Shown one piece after another: positions 33,832 through 45,174 of a stretch of DNA of 64,000 nt. The notes below the pieces were generated by a model that saw only the letters and a list, made by a program, of their open reading frames with translations, did no database searches and had not been told where the DNA came from. Source of the stretch: Taudactylus pleione (taxonomy: Eukaryota; Chordata; Amphibia; Anura; Myobatrachidae); NCBI GenBank assembly GCA_031769625.1, contig JAUIMM010000135.1, positions 3,183,001 through 3,247,000 on the forward strand. The letters run 5' to 3'. Numbering within the stretch: the first letter of the stretch is position 1; every line of letters starts with the position of its first letter. A program made the translations under genes and the position numbers.

Positions 33832-34198
33832 CTATAAGAAGATTATTACACTTTACTGATATGTTGTCTATACAGATATCTTGTAGTGTTCCCCCAGATG
33901 AGTGACTTTTCAGAAACTAACTTGTGCAAAGTCCCAGCAGAGTGCTATACTATAGGTACAATACAGTTAGCTATTGATCCCTATGTGATGTTACAAATGT
34001 TTGTCGGGATACACTCTTAGGGGGAAACTCAATGAGCTGCGACGTTCCACCGGAACCTCACCCGCAAATAAAATGCAGGTTATGCGGGCAGGGAAACCTC
34101 ATTTGTTTCTGCTTGCACCAGACAAAGGTGCACGTAAAAAAAAACAAGGTTTTCCTCTCATAATTATGAACTGTGTGTACAGTTGCACAACGAACCAT

Positions 34199-34426
34199 GG
34201 GGTCTATTCATGAAGATTTGCGTAAATGAATTGTTAATTTTCACTATATATCACGTGTCGCATGCACCATACAAAAGTATGGTGTTGTGATTTCTGCCAC
34301 GGAGCAGGGGTGCCGCTGGGGAAGTAGTGAACTTCTTCACAGTAACCGGCTCTGTGAATAGCAACAAGCAGAGAAAAGCCCTGTTACTGCAAAACAGAGC
34401 TTTTCTCTGCTGTATGAATAGACCCC
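34199..34426. mobile_element. Short MITE (GGGGTCTATTCATG family)
   Basis: GGGGTCTATTCATGAA at the left and TGTATGAATAGACCCC at the right are inverted. The interior includes CAGAGAAAAGC / GCTTTTCTCTG pairing. No coding. Confidence 0.65.
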
Positions 34427-34533
34427 CTTGTGCTTAATTCAAGCCGTCCCTTAGTTTGTAGGTTATATTCCACCTGAAAAGCCCACAATATGCTGATCTA
34501 AAACAGCTACCAGTAACAATCTGAAAATATACA

Positions 34534-35082
34534 GGGCCTGATTCAGAGCCAAACGCTCTGACCAGAGCGCTCGCTCTGAATCAGGGCCCTCCTCCCTAAA
34601 AATGGAGCGGCCTCTTGGACGCTCACATAGCTGTGGGTTACCACCCACAGCTTATGCGAGCGTCCAAGATGATGGTCGCGATGGTCAAGACCATCGCAAC
34701 CATCGGGCTTTCGACGAGACCCTGCGGTAGGGTCTCGCTGCCGCAAGCCCTGGAGTGATTTTGGCTCTATCAGAGCCAAAATCACTCCCACTGACATCAC
34801 TACTGATGTCAGTGGGGCCGGACCCAGACGGTAGGCGTTCCCATGGGAACGCCTCCGTCTGGCAGCCACGCCCCCGGCACGCCCACCAAACGGGGCGTGC
34901 TGTCAGTCACCATCGACAGCACGCCCCCTTTGGTGCGAGACCCCGAGCGACGTATTCCTCGTTGCTCGCCGGGTCTCGCGCATGCGCACGACGGAGCTCC
35001 CTCCGTCGTGCGCATGCGCATTCGGGCACCATCGACTCGCTTGCGAGCGTCCTTCGCTCGCGAGCGGGTCTGAATCAGGCCC
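34534..35082. mobile_element. Hairpin-string MITE (HS-MITE), complete copy
   Basis: GGGCCTGATTCAGAGC to the complementary CTGAATCAGGCCC, flanked by ACA (34531-34533 and 35083-35085), within the terminal TACAGTGCATCC of the Tc1. About ten separate palindromes follow one another: among them CTGTGGGTTACCACCCACAG, GAGACCCTGCGGTAGGGTCTC, GGCGTTCCCATGGGAACGCC, GGCGTGCTGTC / GACAGCACGCC and GCGCATGCGCACGACGGAGC with its complement. No coding capacity. Confidence 0.85.
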
Positions 35083-35354
35083 ACAGTGCATCCGGAAAGT
35101 ATTTCACAATGCTTCACATTTTCCACATTTTGTTATGTTACAGCTTTATTCCAAAATGGAATAAATTCATTTTTGTCCTCAAAATTCTACACACAATACC
35201 CCATAATGACAACATGTAAAAAGTTATTTTTAGATTTTTGCAAATGTAATAAAAAAAAAAAAAACACTATTAAATCAAATGTGCATAAGCTCAAAATTTA
35301 AGTCAGGTGTATCCTGTTTCCACTGATCATCCTTGAGATGATCCTACAGCTAAA

Positions 35355-35546
35355 GGCCCCCATACAACAGAGATTGATTGCAGCAATCGTGCAATTTGCA
35401 ATCGATTGTGTATAAAAATCTTTCCCTTTTTCAATCGATTGTGGCAATTGTGCAATCTGCAATCGATTGAAAAAGGGAAAGATTTTTATACACAATCGAT
35501 TGCAAATTGCACGATTGCTGCAATCAATCTCTGATGTATGGGGGCC
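35355..35546. mobile_element. 192-bp MITE (GGCCCCCATACA family), symmetric copy
   Basis: Same ends and length as 30801-30992 but near-perfectly palindromic: both AAAAAGGGAAAG blocks point outward-inward symmetrically around the centre. It is inserted at a different place in the Tc1 sequence than the other copy, so the two insertions are independent. Confidence 0.9.
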
Positions 35547-35740
35547 TTTAATTGGAGGCTAGCTGTGGTAAATTCAGTTGTTTGTACATGATTTTGAAAG
35601 GCATTCACCTGTCTATATAAGGTCCCACACTTGATAGTGCACGTCAGAGCACAAACCAAGCATGAAGTCCAAGGAATTGTCTGTAGACCTCCGAGACAGG
35701 ATTGTCTTGCGGCACAAATCTGGGAAAGGATACAGAAAAA

Positions 35741-36205
35741 CTAGGATTTTGGTACTTACCGATAAATCCCTTTCTCCGATTCCACAGTGGACACTGTAGC
35801 CTCAGTACAATGGGGTATAGGAGTGGGTTAACCGGGAACAGGCACGTTTAAATAAAATACTAATGGTAGCTAGCTCCTTCCCCTCTATACCCCCTCAGGT
35901 CATTCTAAAAACAACTGTGCCCGAGGGGAGCTGGAAAGTAAGGAGAAGTAGACAGAAAAGCTATATTAATCACATACAAATAAGTAAACAAACATATACA
36001 GGAAAAAACAAAAGTCCAATCAGACGACCTAAATGCAAACAAGCGTCTGACCCTGTAAAACAGTAACAATGCAGGTAGAACAGCTCAGGGTGGGCGCCCA
36101 GTGTCCCCTGTGGAATCGGAGAAAGGGATTTATCGGTAAGTACCAAAATCCTAGTTTCTCCTTCATCCACCAGGGGACACTGGAGCCTCAGTACAATGGG
36201 GACGT
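35741..36205 (-). repeat. DIRS-3 3' terminal repeat and internal complementary region
   Basis: TACCGATAAATCCCTTTCTC at 35758 is mirrored by GAGAAAGGGATTTATCGGTA at about 36118. The stretch CTTCATCCACCAGGGGACAC next to it represents the 5' end that is absent from this copy. Confidence 0.85.
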
Positions 36206-38000
36206 CCCAGAGCTTACATCCCGGTTGGGAGAGCGCTGAGACCCCTGCAACACTGCACGGCCAAACTCTGAAGCAGAGGCCGCAAAAGTATCAAAACAAT
36301 AGAATCTTGTGGTGCATACACACGGTCAGATTTGTCTTCAGATCTGAACGATAACGATTTAAAAAAATCATTCAATCGTTCATATCTGAAGGAAAATCTT
36401 ACATACCTGACATATCTGTCAGATCTGTCAGATGAACGATTTGAACGATGCGCGTTCCCGATGGTCAGATAACGATATCTGACATCTGATGTGTTTGCAG
36501 TCAGACTTGGACGATTCCATTCATTTTAATGCAATCAAAAGTCGTTCAAATCTTTGGTAAAATCGTTCATCTGACAGATCTGACAAATCTGACCGTGTGT
36601 ATGCTCCATTAGGAAGGTTTGCTTGCCTGACCATGTAGCTGCTCTACAAAGCTGGTTTAAGGAAACCCCACGAGCAGCCGGCCATGAAGGACCTACCGAG
36701 CGCCTGGATGCGCCGTAATTGGACCTGGTGGTTGTTTGGAAGCCACCATGTAAGCCTGTATGATAGTCAGGCGAATCCATCTAGAAATGGTTTGTTTGGA
36801 AGCTGGCCAACCTGGACGGGCCAAATCAAACGAAATAAACAAAGCATCAGATTTCCAGAGGGAGGTAATCCTGTCTATGTAAATCCTGTGCGCTCTGACT
36901 ACATTCAAGGATTTTGAATTTGAAGAGTCATCCGTAAACACCGGGACCACGATTGGCTGGTTTATATGAAAAGCTGTCACCACCTTGGGGAGAAAGGACT
37001 TTTGAGTACGCAGCTCCGCCCTATCTTCGTGGAAAATGAGGTAAGGAGGGCGACATGATAAAGCACTGAGTTCTGACACACGCCTTGCCGAAGCGAGTGC
37101 CAACAGCAGAACCATCTTCCAGGTTAAGCACTTTATCTCCACCCTCTGCAATGGCTCGAAAGTTTCAGACTGGAGGAAAGCCAACACCAAATCTAAATCC
37201 CATGGTGCCGTGGGAGGCACAAAAGGAGGCTGAATCCTGACAACTCCTTGGAGAAAAGTTTGAATATCCGGTAGCAAGGCCAATTTCCTTTGAAAGAAAA
37301 TTGACAACGCGGATACCTGTACCTTTTAAAGAACCAAGACGAAGGCCTACTGTTAGACCAGCCTAAAGAAAAAGAAGGAGACGTGATACCTTAAAGACTG
37401 ACGGAGGAGAATTACGTCTCTCACACCAAGCAACATATGTTTTCCATATTGCGTAGTAATGTTGAGAAGGGACTTCTTTCCTAGCCCGAATCATAGTGGG
37501 AATCACACTAGACGGAATACCCTTTTTCCGGAGGACGGCCCTTTCAGTAGCCAGGCCATCAAACGAAGCCACCTTAAGTCTTGATAAACAAACGGCCCCT
37601 GAAGAAGGAGGTCGTCCTGAAGAGGCAGTGGCCACGGCTTGTCTATTAACAAATTCTGTACCTGTGAGTACCACGCTCGTCTGGGGCAATCTGGTGCTAC
37701 CAAGAGCACCTTGACCCCTTCTTGCTTGATTCTTTGAAGTGGGCGGGGGATGAGCGGAAACGGAGGGAATAGGTAGATGTAATGAAACTTCCACGGAGCT
37801 GTCAGTGCGTCCACTGCCGCTGCCCGTGTGTCCCTTGTTTTGGAGTAGTAAACTGGTAATTGGTGGTTTAAACTCGATGCCATGAGGTCGGCTTGTGAAC
37901 AGCCCCACCTCTGAGTCAGTTGCTGGAATACCTGAGAATTGAGCGACCATTCCCCTGGATGAATGTCCTGCCGACTGAGGTAGTCGGCCTCCCAGTTTTC
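36200..38000 (-). pseudogene. DIRS-3 tyrosine recombinase, split by a MITE before its tyrosine
   Basis: Minus-strand frames at 37363-37690 (MIRARKEVPSQHYYAIWKTY) and 36693-37307 (VRIQPPFVPPTAPWDLDLVL, then SARRVSELSALSCRPPYLIF with the first Arg) are YR sequence, joined by a frameshift near 37330. After a further frame change in the HxxR region (about 36710), QLCRAATWSGKQTF leads into the MITE at 36311-36611. On its far side FYCFDTFAASASEFGRAV continues, carrying the putative catalytic Tyr. The enzyme is therefore cut between the HxxR box and the nucleophile. Confidence 0.85.
36311..36611. mobile_element. Palindromic MITE inside DIRS-3 YR
   Basis: GGTGCATACACACGGTCAGA and TCTGACCGTGTGTATGCTCC are inverted ends of the family also at 16146-16437. 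Arms contain GATCTGAACGATAACGATTT and its degenerate complement. A precise target duplication is not evident. Confidence 0.85.
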
Positions 38001-39420
38001 CACTCCTGGGATGAAGATTGCAGAAATCACTACTGCGAATTACTCTGCCCAAAGCAGAATCCTGCTTACCTCCCTCATGGCGGCTCTGCTTTTAGTGCCG
38101 CCTTGCCTGTTTATATAAGCCACTGCTGTGGCATTGTCCGACTGAACTCTGATTGCCTGACCCTTCAACAGGGGATGCGCCAGCTGGAGAGCATAAAACA
38201 CCGCTCTCAACTTTAGAATATTTATAGGCAGTCTGGCTTCCTTCTGAGTCCAGTGCCCCTGAAAATGCTTCCCCAGGGTCACTGCTCCCCACCATCTCAG
38301 ACTTGCGTCTGTGGTGAGGAGGGTCCAATCCCACACCGCAAACCTTCTTCCCGCCAGCAGGTGGGAAGGATTCAACCACCAAATGAGGGATGTTCGAGTT
38401 TGAGGCGCCAAGAGGATTCTTTGATGGAGAAAGAGGTGGGATCCTGACCACTGGGAGAGGAGATCCAGCTGAAAAGGACGGGTGTGAAATCTCGCATATT
38501 GGATCGCCTCGAAGGCTGCCACCATCTTCTGAAGAAGGCAGATACAGAGATGTACAGACACTCGGCAATGTTGTAAAATCAGGCGCACCATGTGCTGAAT
38601 GGAGGAAGCCTTGTCCTGAGGCAGGAATACTTTTTGTTCCACCGTGTCCAGTATCATTCCCAGGAATAGTAGGCGTTGTGTACGGATCAGGGAGGATTTC
38701 TTGAAATTTAGTATCTATCCGTGTTGCAAGAGAATACTCTGAGTTAAGTGAATGTCCCTTAACAGACGAGCTTCCGACGAGGCTTTTATCAAGAGATCGT
38801 CTAAGTATGGAACAATGACAACCCCCCTGACAATGCAGCAGGGCCATCATCGCTGCCATAACTTTTGTGAACACTCTTGGTGTTGACAAAAGACCGAAAG
38901 GTGGAGCCTGAAATTGGAAATGCGATTCTAGGACTGCAAAACGAAGAAAAGCCTGATGAGGAGGCCAGATGGGGATAAGCATCCTTTATGTCTAGGGACA
39001 CCAGAAACTCGTTCCTCTCGAGACCCGCTATAACGGATTGGAGAGATTCCATCTTGAATTTGAAAACTCGAAGATGAGGGTTTAAATCCTTGAGATTGAG
39101 GATGGGCCTCATGGAGCCGTCCGGCTTGGGCACCACAAACAGGCTGGAATAAAACCTTTTACCTCTCTGGTGCGTTGGAACATTCACTATTACCTGAGAC
39201 AATAACAGTTTTTGTATTGCTTCCTGGATTATTACTTTTTTTTCTGCAACCAGAGGTAAACCGGTTTTGAAAAAACGAGAAGGTGGTTGGACCTTGAAAT
39301 CCAACTTCAGGCCGTGAATAATGGTGTCCCGGACCCAGGCGTCCTGGCAAGACTGGATCCAAATTTCCTTGAAACGCAAAAGGCGAGTCCCAACCTTGGG
39401 ATCCCCCAAATGAGAAGGGG
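37500..39420 (-). pseudogene. DIRS-3 reverse transcriptase / RNase H (frameshifted)
   Basis: RT begins in the frame at 38801-39409 (GDPKVGTRLLRFKEIW, KPDGSMRPILNLKDLN, LVSLDIKDAYPH). The active-site box reads PYLDDLLIK at about 38795-38806, in a shifted frame. RNase H follows at 38040-38300 (AVFYALQLAHPL, DNATAVAYINRQGGTKSRA), then ENWEADYLSRQDIHPGEWSL and the downstream DLMASSLNHQLPVYYSKTRD segment at 37700-37990. The YLDD aspartates survive but frame changes near 38950 and 38700 break the gene. Confidence 0.83.
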
Positions 39421-40850
39421 AACGTCATGCGGCAGGTTTTGCAGCTGCTTTGTCCTGCTGTGAGCTGGAGGCAGCTGATGCCAAAGCTCTACCGCGGCCT
39501 CTGGAACCCCTGGAGAAGGCCGGAGCTCCTCTGGAACGCCCTCTAAATTTCCCAGGGCCACGAAAGGACTGAAAGGAAGGGCCTGCTGAGGGTCTTCTAG
39601 TAGGGCTGCAGATGGTAGGTAAGTGGATTTCCCACCTGTAGCTTGCGAGATCCACTTATCTAATTCCGTGCCGAAAAGTACCTCCCCAGTAAATGGAAGG
39701 GCCTCTACTGCTCTCTTAGACTCTGCATCTGCCTGCCATTGACGCAGCCACAGAGCCCTTCTAGCTGATATAGCTAATGCTGAAGACCTGGCGGATAGAC
39801 TACAAATGTTCTTAGACGCTTCTCCAAGGAATGCAACTGATTCTGCAATCTGTTTGGCTAACTGAATTAGGTCATCAGCTTGCGTTCCGGTCTTAATCCC
39901 CTCCGCCAGCTGCATCGCCCAGGCCTCAATGGCCTTATTCACCCAACAACTAACTAGTGCTTGACGCATCAAAACCCATGCTACTGTATATAAGGATTTT
40001 AATGTGTGTTCCAGCTTCCTGTCAGAGGTTTCCTTTAAACAAACAGCGCCAGGCATCGGACGCACCGTCTTCTTGGAAAGACGGGCTACTGACAGGTCCA
40101 CTGCTGGAGGAGTTTCACATAATCTCCTACTGTCAGGAGGAAAGGGGTAATAAGACAGATATTTCTTAGAAATTTTAAATGTCTTATCTGGGTGTTTCCA
40201 TGCGGAGGAAAGAATATCAACCAGCTCTTCAGATGCTGGAAAAGTAAGAGACTGTTTAAATCTTTACTGAAGATAGACGGTTTTGCAGTAACCTCTACAT
40301 CTTCTACATGTAACACCTGGCGTACTGCAGTAATTAAAGCATCTACGCCCTGAGATGCAGGTTCAGGGTCTTCAGGAATGTGAACCTCCTCTTCTTGAAC
40401 CTCGCCCTCTTCAGGGTCCTGCAGCTCCTCTTCCTCTGATTCATCCCAGCGTAAGGAGTTATGAATCAATCTCTTACTAAGGACCTGAGTAGAAGAAGAT
40501 GCAGGCGGGGCCTGGGACATTGCTTTTGTAAGTCCCTCAACAGATCTGGCCAGTGAGCGAGCCCAATCTGGTTCAGCTGCTGTCTGTTTTAGCCTCTCCC
40601 TGTCTTTGCGAGCTGCTTCCAGCTCTAATGACAGATTTGATATAACTGATGTCAATTGATCAGACCACATAGGCTGACTTGCAAGATCAGTATCTTGAGG
40701 CTGAGACATACATTTGTCACACAGTAAGGAAGCATTAGACTGCCCCTGTGTGAATTTCTCACCACAAGTTTTGCAAGAAAGTGATTTTTGGGCAGCTTTA
40801 GACCCTTGTTAGACATGTCTATAGTGTACTGTTCACACACACACACACAC
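39307..40850 (-). pseudogene. DIRS-3 gag-like protein with CxxC pair
   Basis: The N-terminus (about 40700-40790) reads SLSCKTCGEKFTQGQSNAS then LLCDKC, a zinc-ribbon-like CxxC/CxxC pair. An acidic stretch follows (DESEEEELQDPEEGEVQEEE, about 40390-40450), then at 39307-40101 the conserved core DRKLEHTLKSLYTVAWVLMR and an Arg/Gly-rich tail (FRGPGKFRGRSRGAP in another frame). A frame change near 40095 separates the two halves. This is the best preserved gag of the window. Confidence 0.75.
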
Positions 40851-41585
40851 TCAGTGAAAAGGATAGTAAGATTGCAATAACAGTAAGATTATACAATCAC
40901 ACCAACAGAGACCTTGACTGAAAAGGGCATAGAGGGAGATAAACTATGATCCCTGCAGCGCTAACAGAATAGTGCTGATTACAATAAATTGCAAGTACCG
41001 ATGCACAGAGTACTGCCTGAGTCCTGACACAGACTGCACAGTCTCCACGTTTGTAGTGCTGTTAAAATGGCCACCAGCGTTCTTCTGCAAGCGCTGAGGC
41101 TGCTGGGAGGCTGGAGCAGAATGGATACTTAGGCTCCGCCCCCCTCCCCCCCGCTATGGCGCTCTCAGCGCTAGCGGAGCGCACTGTGGATGCCCGCCTA
41201 AAGTCTTGTCCTGGCTCCTCTGCTAACCAGAGAGCAAGGGAGCACTTACCTTAGCCCTGCCTGTGCTGCCGGCGGCGGGCATGTGCTACGGGAGCCCGCA
41301 TGGCTGTGCACCGACACTTCACATCCAACCTGATGGAGCTTGAGAGATGCTGCAAAGAGGAATGGGCGAAACTGCCCAAAGATAGGTGTGCCAAGCTTGT
41401 GGCATCATATTCAAAAAGACTTGAGGCTGTAATTGCTGCCAAAGGTGCATCAACAAAGGTTGTGAATACTTATGTACATGTGATTTCTTAGGGGTTTTTT
41501 TTAAATTAAATTTGCAAAAATCTTAAAAAACTTTTTACACGTTGTCATTATGGGGTATTGTGTGTAGAATTTTGAGCACAAAAAA

Positions 41586-42035
41586 TATGAGATATGGTAA
41601 GAACTTACCCTTGTTATCTCTATTTCTACGAAGTCCATAGGGTTCCACAGGATACCTTGGGGTATAGGTGTGACGTCAATCGCTGGGCACCATAGAGTTA
41701 AGCTTTTCAGCCTCCCAGGATGCACTAGGGTCCCCCTCCTATACCCCGCCCCCGAGCCAAGGCACCTCAGTTAGTTATCAAGCCATAGGCCGGAGGAGGA
41801 GAAGGAAGAGAGAGAAAAAAGATCTGGACACATACAAGAATCACATTCTCACCAGAGGGAGACGGAAAACCGGTGACCAGAGCAAAGCCCATCTGCAGCA
41901 CAGGTGCGACAGGGCGGGAGTCCTGTGGAACCCTATGGACTTCGTAGAAATAGAGATAACAAGGGTAAGTTCTTACCATATCTCATATTTTCTACTTCAG
42001 GGTCCATAGGGTATCCACAGGATACCTTGGGGATG
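41586..42035 (-). repeat. DIRS-2 3' terminal repeat and internal complementary region
   Basis: GGTAAGAACTTACCCTTGTT at 41598 is mirrored by AACAAGGGTAAGTTCTTACC at about 41960. Beside it, TTTCTACTTCAGGGTCCATA (about 41989) repeats the outermost bases of the 5' repeat (complement at 45300-45320). Confidence 0.9.
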
Positions 42036-42052
42036 TCCCAAAGCAGTATCCT

Positions 42053-43130
42053 TTAAGGGTGGGGGCGCTCCTGTGCTGAAAGGAGAATCCGCCGCCCGAA
42101 GGAAGCATCCTGAGAGGCGAAGGTGTCAAACCTGTAATACCTCACCAAGGTATGGACAGAGGACCACGTAGCAGCCTTGCAGATCTGAACTGCCGAGGCA
42201 CCACGTCGAGCTGCCCACGAAGGACCCACAGACCTAGTGGAATGAGCCTTCAGAGAAGGAGGGACCGGTAGGCCTTCATGAAGATAAGCTTCAGAAATAG
42301 CCATACGGATCCAGGCTGCCAAAGTTTGCTTTGAAGCAGGCCAACCCTTTTTACGGAAGCCATAGAGGACAAACAAAGCGTCCGACTTCCTAAACGAAGA
42401 AGTGTGGTCAACATAAGTCCTTAAGGCCCGCACAACATCCAAAGAGGCCTCACCCAGGGAAAGACCCGGTGAGTTAAAGGCCGGAACAACTATTTCCTCG
42501 TTAACATGAAACTGGGAAACAACTTTGGGAAGAAACTCGGGCCGAGTGCGGAGCACTGCCCTGTTCCCATGAAAAACCAAGAAAGGGGGTCTACAAGAAA
42601 GAGCCCCTAACTCAGAAACACGTCTGGCCGAAGCAATGGCCAGAAGGAAAACAGTCTTAGCTGTTAGCCATTTAAGATCCACTGAGCCCAGTGGTTCAAA
42701 TGGCGGTCCTTGGAGAGCTCTCAGGACCACAGCCAAATCCCAAGGCGCCACAGGTGGAACAAAGGGCGGCTGAATGCGGAGAACACCCTGCATAAAGGTG
42801 CGCACATCCGGGATTGTAGCAATCCTACGGTGAAACCAGACAGATAGGGCCGAAACCTGTACCTTCAAAGAAGCAAGGCGAAGCCCATGATCTAGTCCCG
42901 CTTGCAGGAAGGCGAGAATCCGAGACAGACGAAACTCCCGCGGTGCATAACCTCTCGGTCGACACCACTGGAAGAACGTATGCCACACGCGATGGTATAT
43001 CCTCGCGGAAGACGGTTTCCGAGCTCGTAACATGGTACGCACCACAGAGCTGGAAAACCCCCGGGACCTCAGCATGGCCGTCTCAACAGCCACGCCGTCA
43101 AAGACAGCCGAGTCAGGTCCGGGTGAAGGC
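42053..43130 (-). CDS. DIRS-2 tyrosine recombinase, intact frame
   Basis: The frame stays open from 44122 to the stop at 42053, and the part below about 43130 is recognisable YR. It has a core-binding region (SSARIYHRVWHTFFQWCRPR, LKVQVSALSVWFHRRIATIP), then catalytic motifs ASARRVSELGAL (Arg), KAHSTRSVGPSWAARRG (HxxR) and LVRYYRFDTFASQD (Tyr region). No stop or frameshift is seen. The start is unclear: the open frame begins upstream, overlapping RT/RNase H in another frame, as in other DIRS. Role by family: integration of the circular DNA intermediate without target duplication. Whether it is expressed is unknown. Confidence 0.88.
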
Positions 43131-44331
43131 AAGGACCCCGAGACAGAAGGTCCGGTCGTAGCGGCAACCGCAGAGGACTGTCCACGGACAGACCCCGAAG
43201 GTCTGAGAACCAGTGCCATCTGGGCCACGCGGGAGCTATCAACAGGAGCGTCCCTCCTTCCTGTTTGAATTTCCGGATTACCCGTGGAAGAAGGGAGACC
43301 GGAGGGAACAGGTATGCGAACCGGAACGTCCACCGGACGGACAGAGCATCCACCAGAGACGCCCCTTCGTCTCTTGTGCGAGATCCGTACACCGGCAACT
43401 TGTTGTTGTGCCGGGACGCCATGAGGTCGATTTCTGGAAGACCCCACCTGTCCACCAGTAGTTGAAAAACGTCCGGGTGCAGGGACCATTCCCCCGGAAG
43501 AACGTCCTGGCGACTTAGAAAGTCCGCCTCCCAATTTAGCACTCCCGGGATGAAGACCGCTGATATGGCCGGAAGATTGCGCTCCGCCCAAACCAGGATC
43601 CGAGAGACCTCTACGAGAGCCGCCCGACTGCGAGTTCCTCCTTGCCTGTTTATGTAGGCCACGGTGGTAGCGTTGTCCGACTGGACCTGCACCGGGCGAC
43701 CCTGGAGAAACCGCTGTGCCTGCTGGAGAGCATTGAAGACCGCACGGAGTTCCAAGATATTTATTGGAAGCTCCGCTTCTGTCGGCGTCCACCTGCCCTG
43801 GAACAAGTGTGGACCCGAAACTGCTCCCCAGCCCCGAAGACTGGCGTCCGTTGTCAACAGGACCCAATTTGGAACCCAGAACGGACGTCCCTTGTTGAGG
43901 TGGGTCGTCTGTAACCACCACGCAAGGGACAGGCGAACCTCCGGGGTGAGCACAATCGTCTGGGACTTCAGAGACTGAGGCAGCCCGTTCCACTTGGACA
44001 GGATCAGGTGCTGCAGAGGTCTGGAGTGAAACTGGGCGTATTCCACCATGTCGAACACCGACACCATGGAGCCCAGTAACCTCATCGCCGAGTGTAAGGA
44101 CACCCGGCGGCTGTGCAGGCAACTGCGCACCCTTGACTGTAAAGCAGAGATCTTGTCCTCCGTCACGAAGATCCTTTGCTGTCCCGAGTCCAATAAGGCT
44201 CCAAGATGCAGAATCCTCCGAGACGGGATTAGAGTGGACTTCTGCCAGTTGATTAGCCAGCCGTGCCGTTGCAGCAGTGCAATGGTCAGGTCCAAGTGGC
44301 GTAACAGGAGCTCTGGAGATCCTGCCACCAA
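43069..44331 (-). pseudogene. DIRS-2 RT/RNase H, N-terminally deleted
   Basis: A single open frame of about 420 codons begins inside the RT palm (AGSPELLLRHLDLTIALLQR), just after where the YVDD box should be, and continues through RNase H (DNATTVAYINRQGGTRSRAA, VLNWEADFLSRQDVLPGEWS) to the methyltransferase-like downstream segment (DLMASRHNNKLPVYGSRTRD ... APAWPRWHWFSDLRG). The missing active site makes it non-functional as RT; the RNase H part looks intact. The 44340-45174 leader is non-coding. Confidence 0.85.
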
Positions 44332-45174
44332 TAACAGTAATAAAGCTGACAGTTTAGAGAAGAAAAGTTACAGGCAGCGCTAGCACAGTCACATACAATG
44401 CAGAGAAATAACAATTCCTGCACTAACAGCGCTGATCACTCAACTACACAGACACAGGGCCTGGTAGGACACAGCGCTGCATACACAGACCTGAGCCACA
44501 GCGGAGGAGAGGTATGCGGGGGGACCCAGACCACGATGCTTCCGTCCAGCGCTTCCAGCAGCGTTCACCATGCGTTCTGGAGAAGATGGCCGCCGAGGAG
44601 CAGAGAGGAGGCTGGCCTGGGGGAGGAGCGCTGCCACAGGACCAGTCGGCAGCATGCAGAGAGGGCTGTGTGCAGCGGGGGAGGCGCCGGCTGTGAGACA
44701 GGGAAGGCGCGCTCCCCTGGCATGCATTTAACCCCTGGGACGCCGCAGCGCTACCGCTCTGCTGCGGTCCGCTGTCCCAGGGGGTAGTGGAAAGCGCAGG
44801 TTGGTCGCCTGGCTCCACGCTGCAGCCAGTCCCCAGGGAGCCCCCTGCCTGGGGACTTAGGACCATGTGACCAGCGGGGACCCACCGCGGGACCCCGCTG
44901 CTTACCTTTGTCCCCCTTGGATCCGGCCATGGTCCGGAACATCTGGGGTCACCGCTAGCTGTGACCCCAGATGCTCACCAGCATCTCCGGATCGGTACCG
45001 GCGTTCTGGTACCGGCGGGGGTGTAGGGAAGACAGCATGGACGTCAGGACTGACTGTCCATGCTGTACATCCAGATGTGCAGCCACAGCTGCACTGAAGA
45101 AAGCTTCAGGGGCTCTTCTAGCCCCCCACTCCGACAGGTGCACCCGACACCGGCCGGGCACCAAACTAAACTGA

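Larger units (their letters stand above)
35741..41299 (-). mobile_element. DIRS-3: third DIRS subfamily, 5' end lost
   Basis: Minus-strand gag, RT/RNase H and YR in DIRS order. The 3' terminal repeat starts CTAGGATTTTGGTACTTACC and the internal complementary region (36095-36205) contains its complement plus a copy of the missing 5' end (ATCCACCAGGGGACACTGG). At 41299 the element stops in its leader and the Tc1 host sequence resumes 745 bp further along, so one deletion probably removed both the DIRS 5' repeat and part of the Tc1. The YR gene is interrupted by a MITE. Confidence 0.88.
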
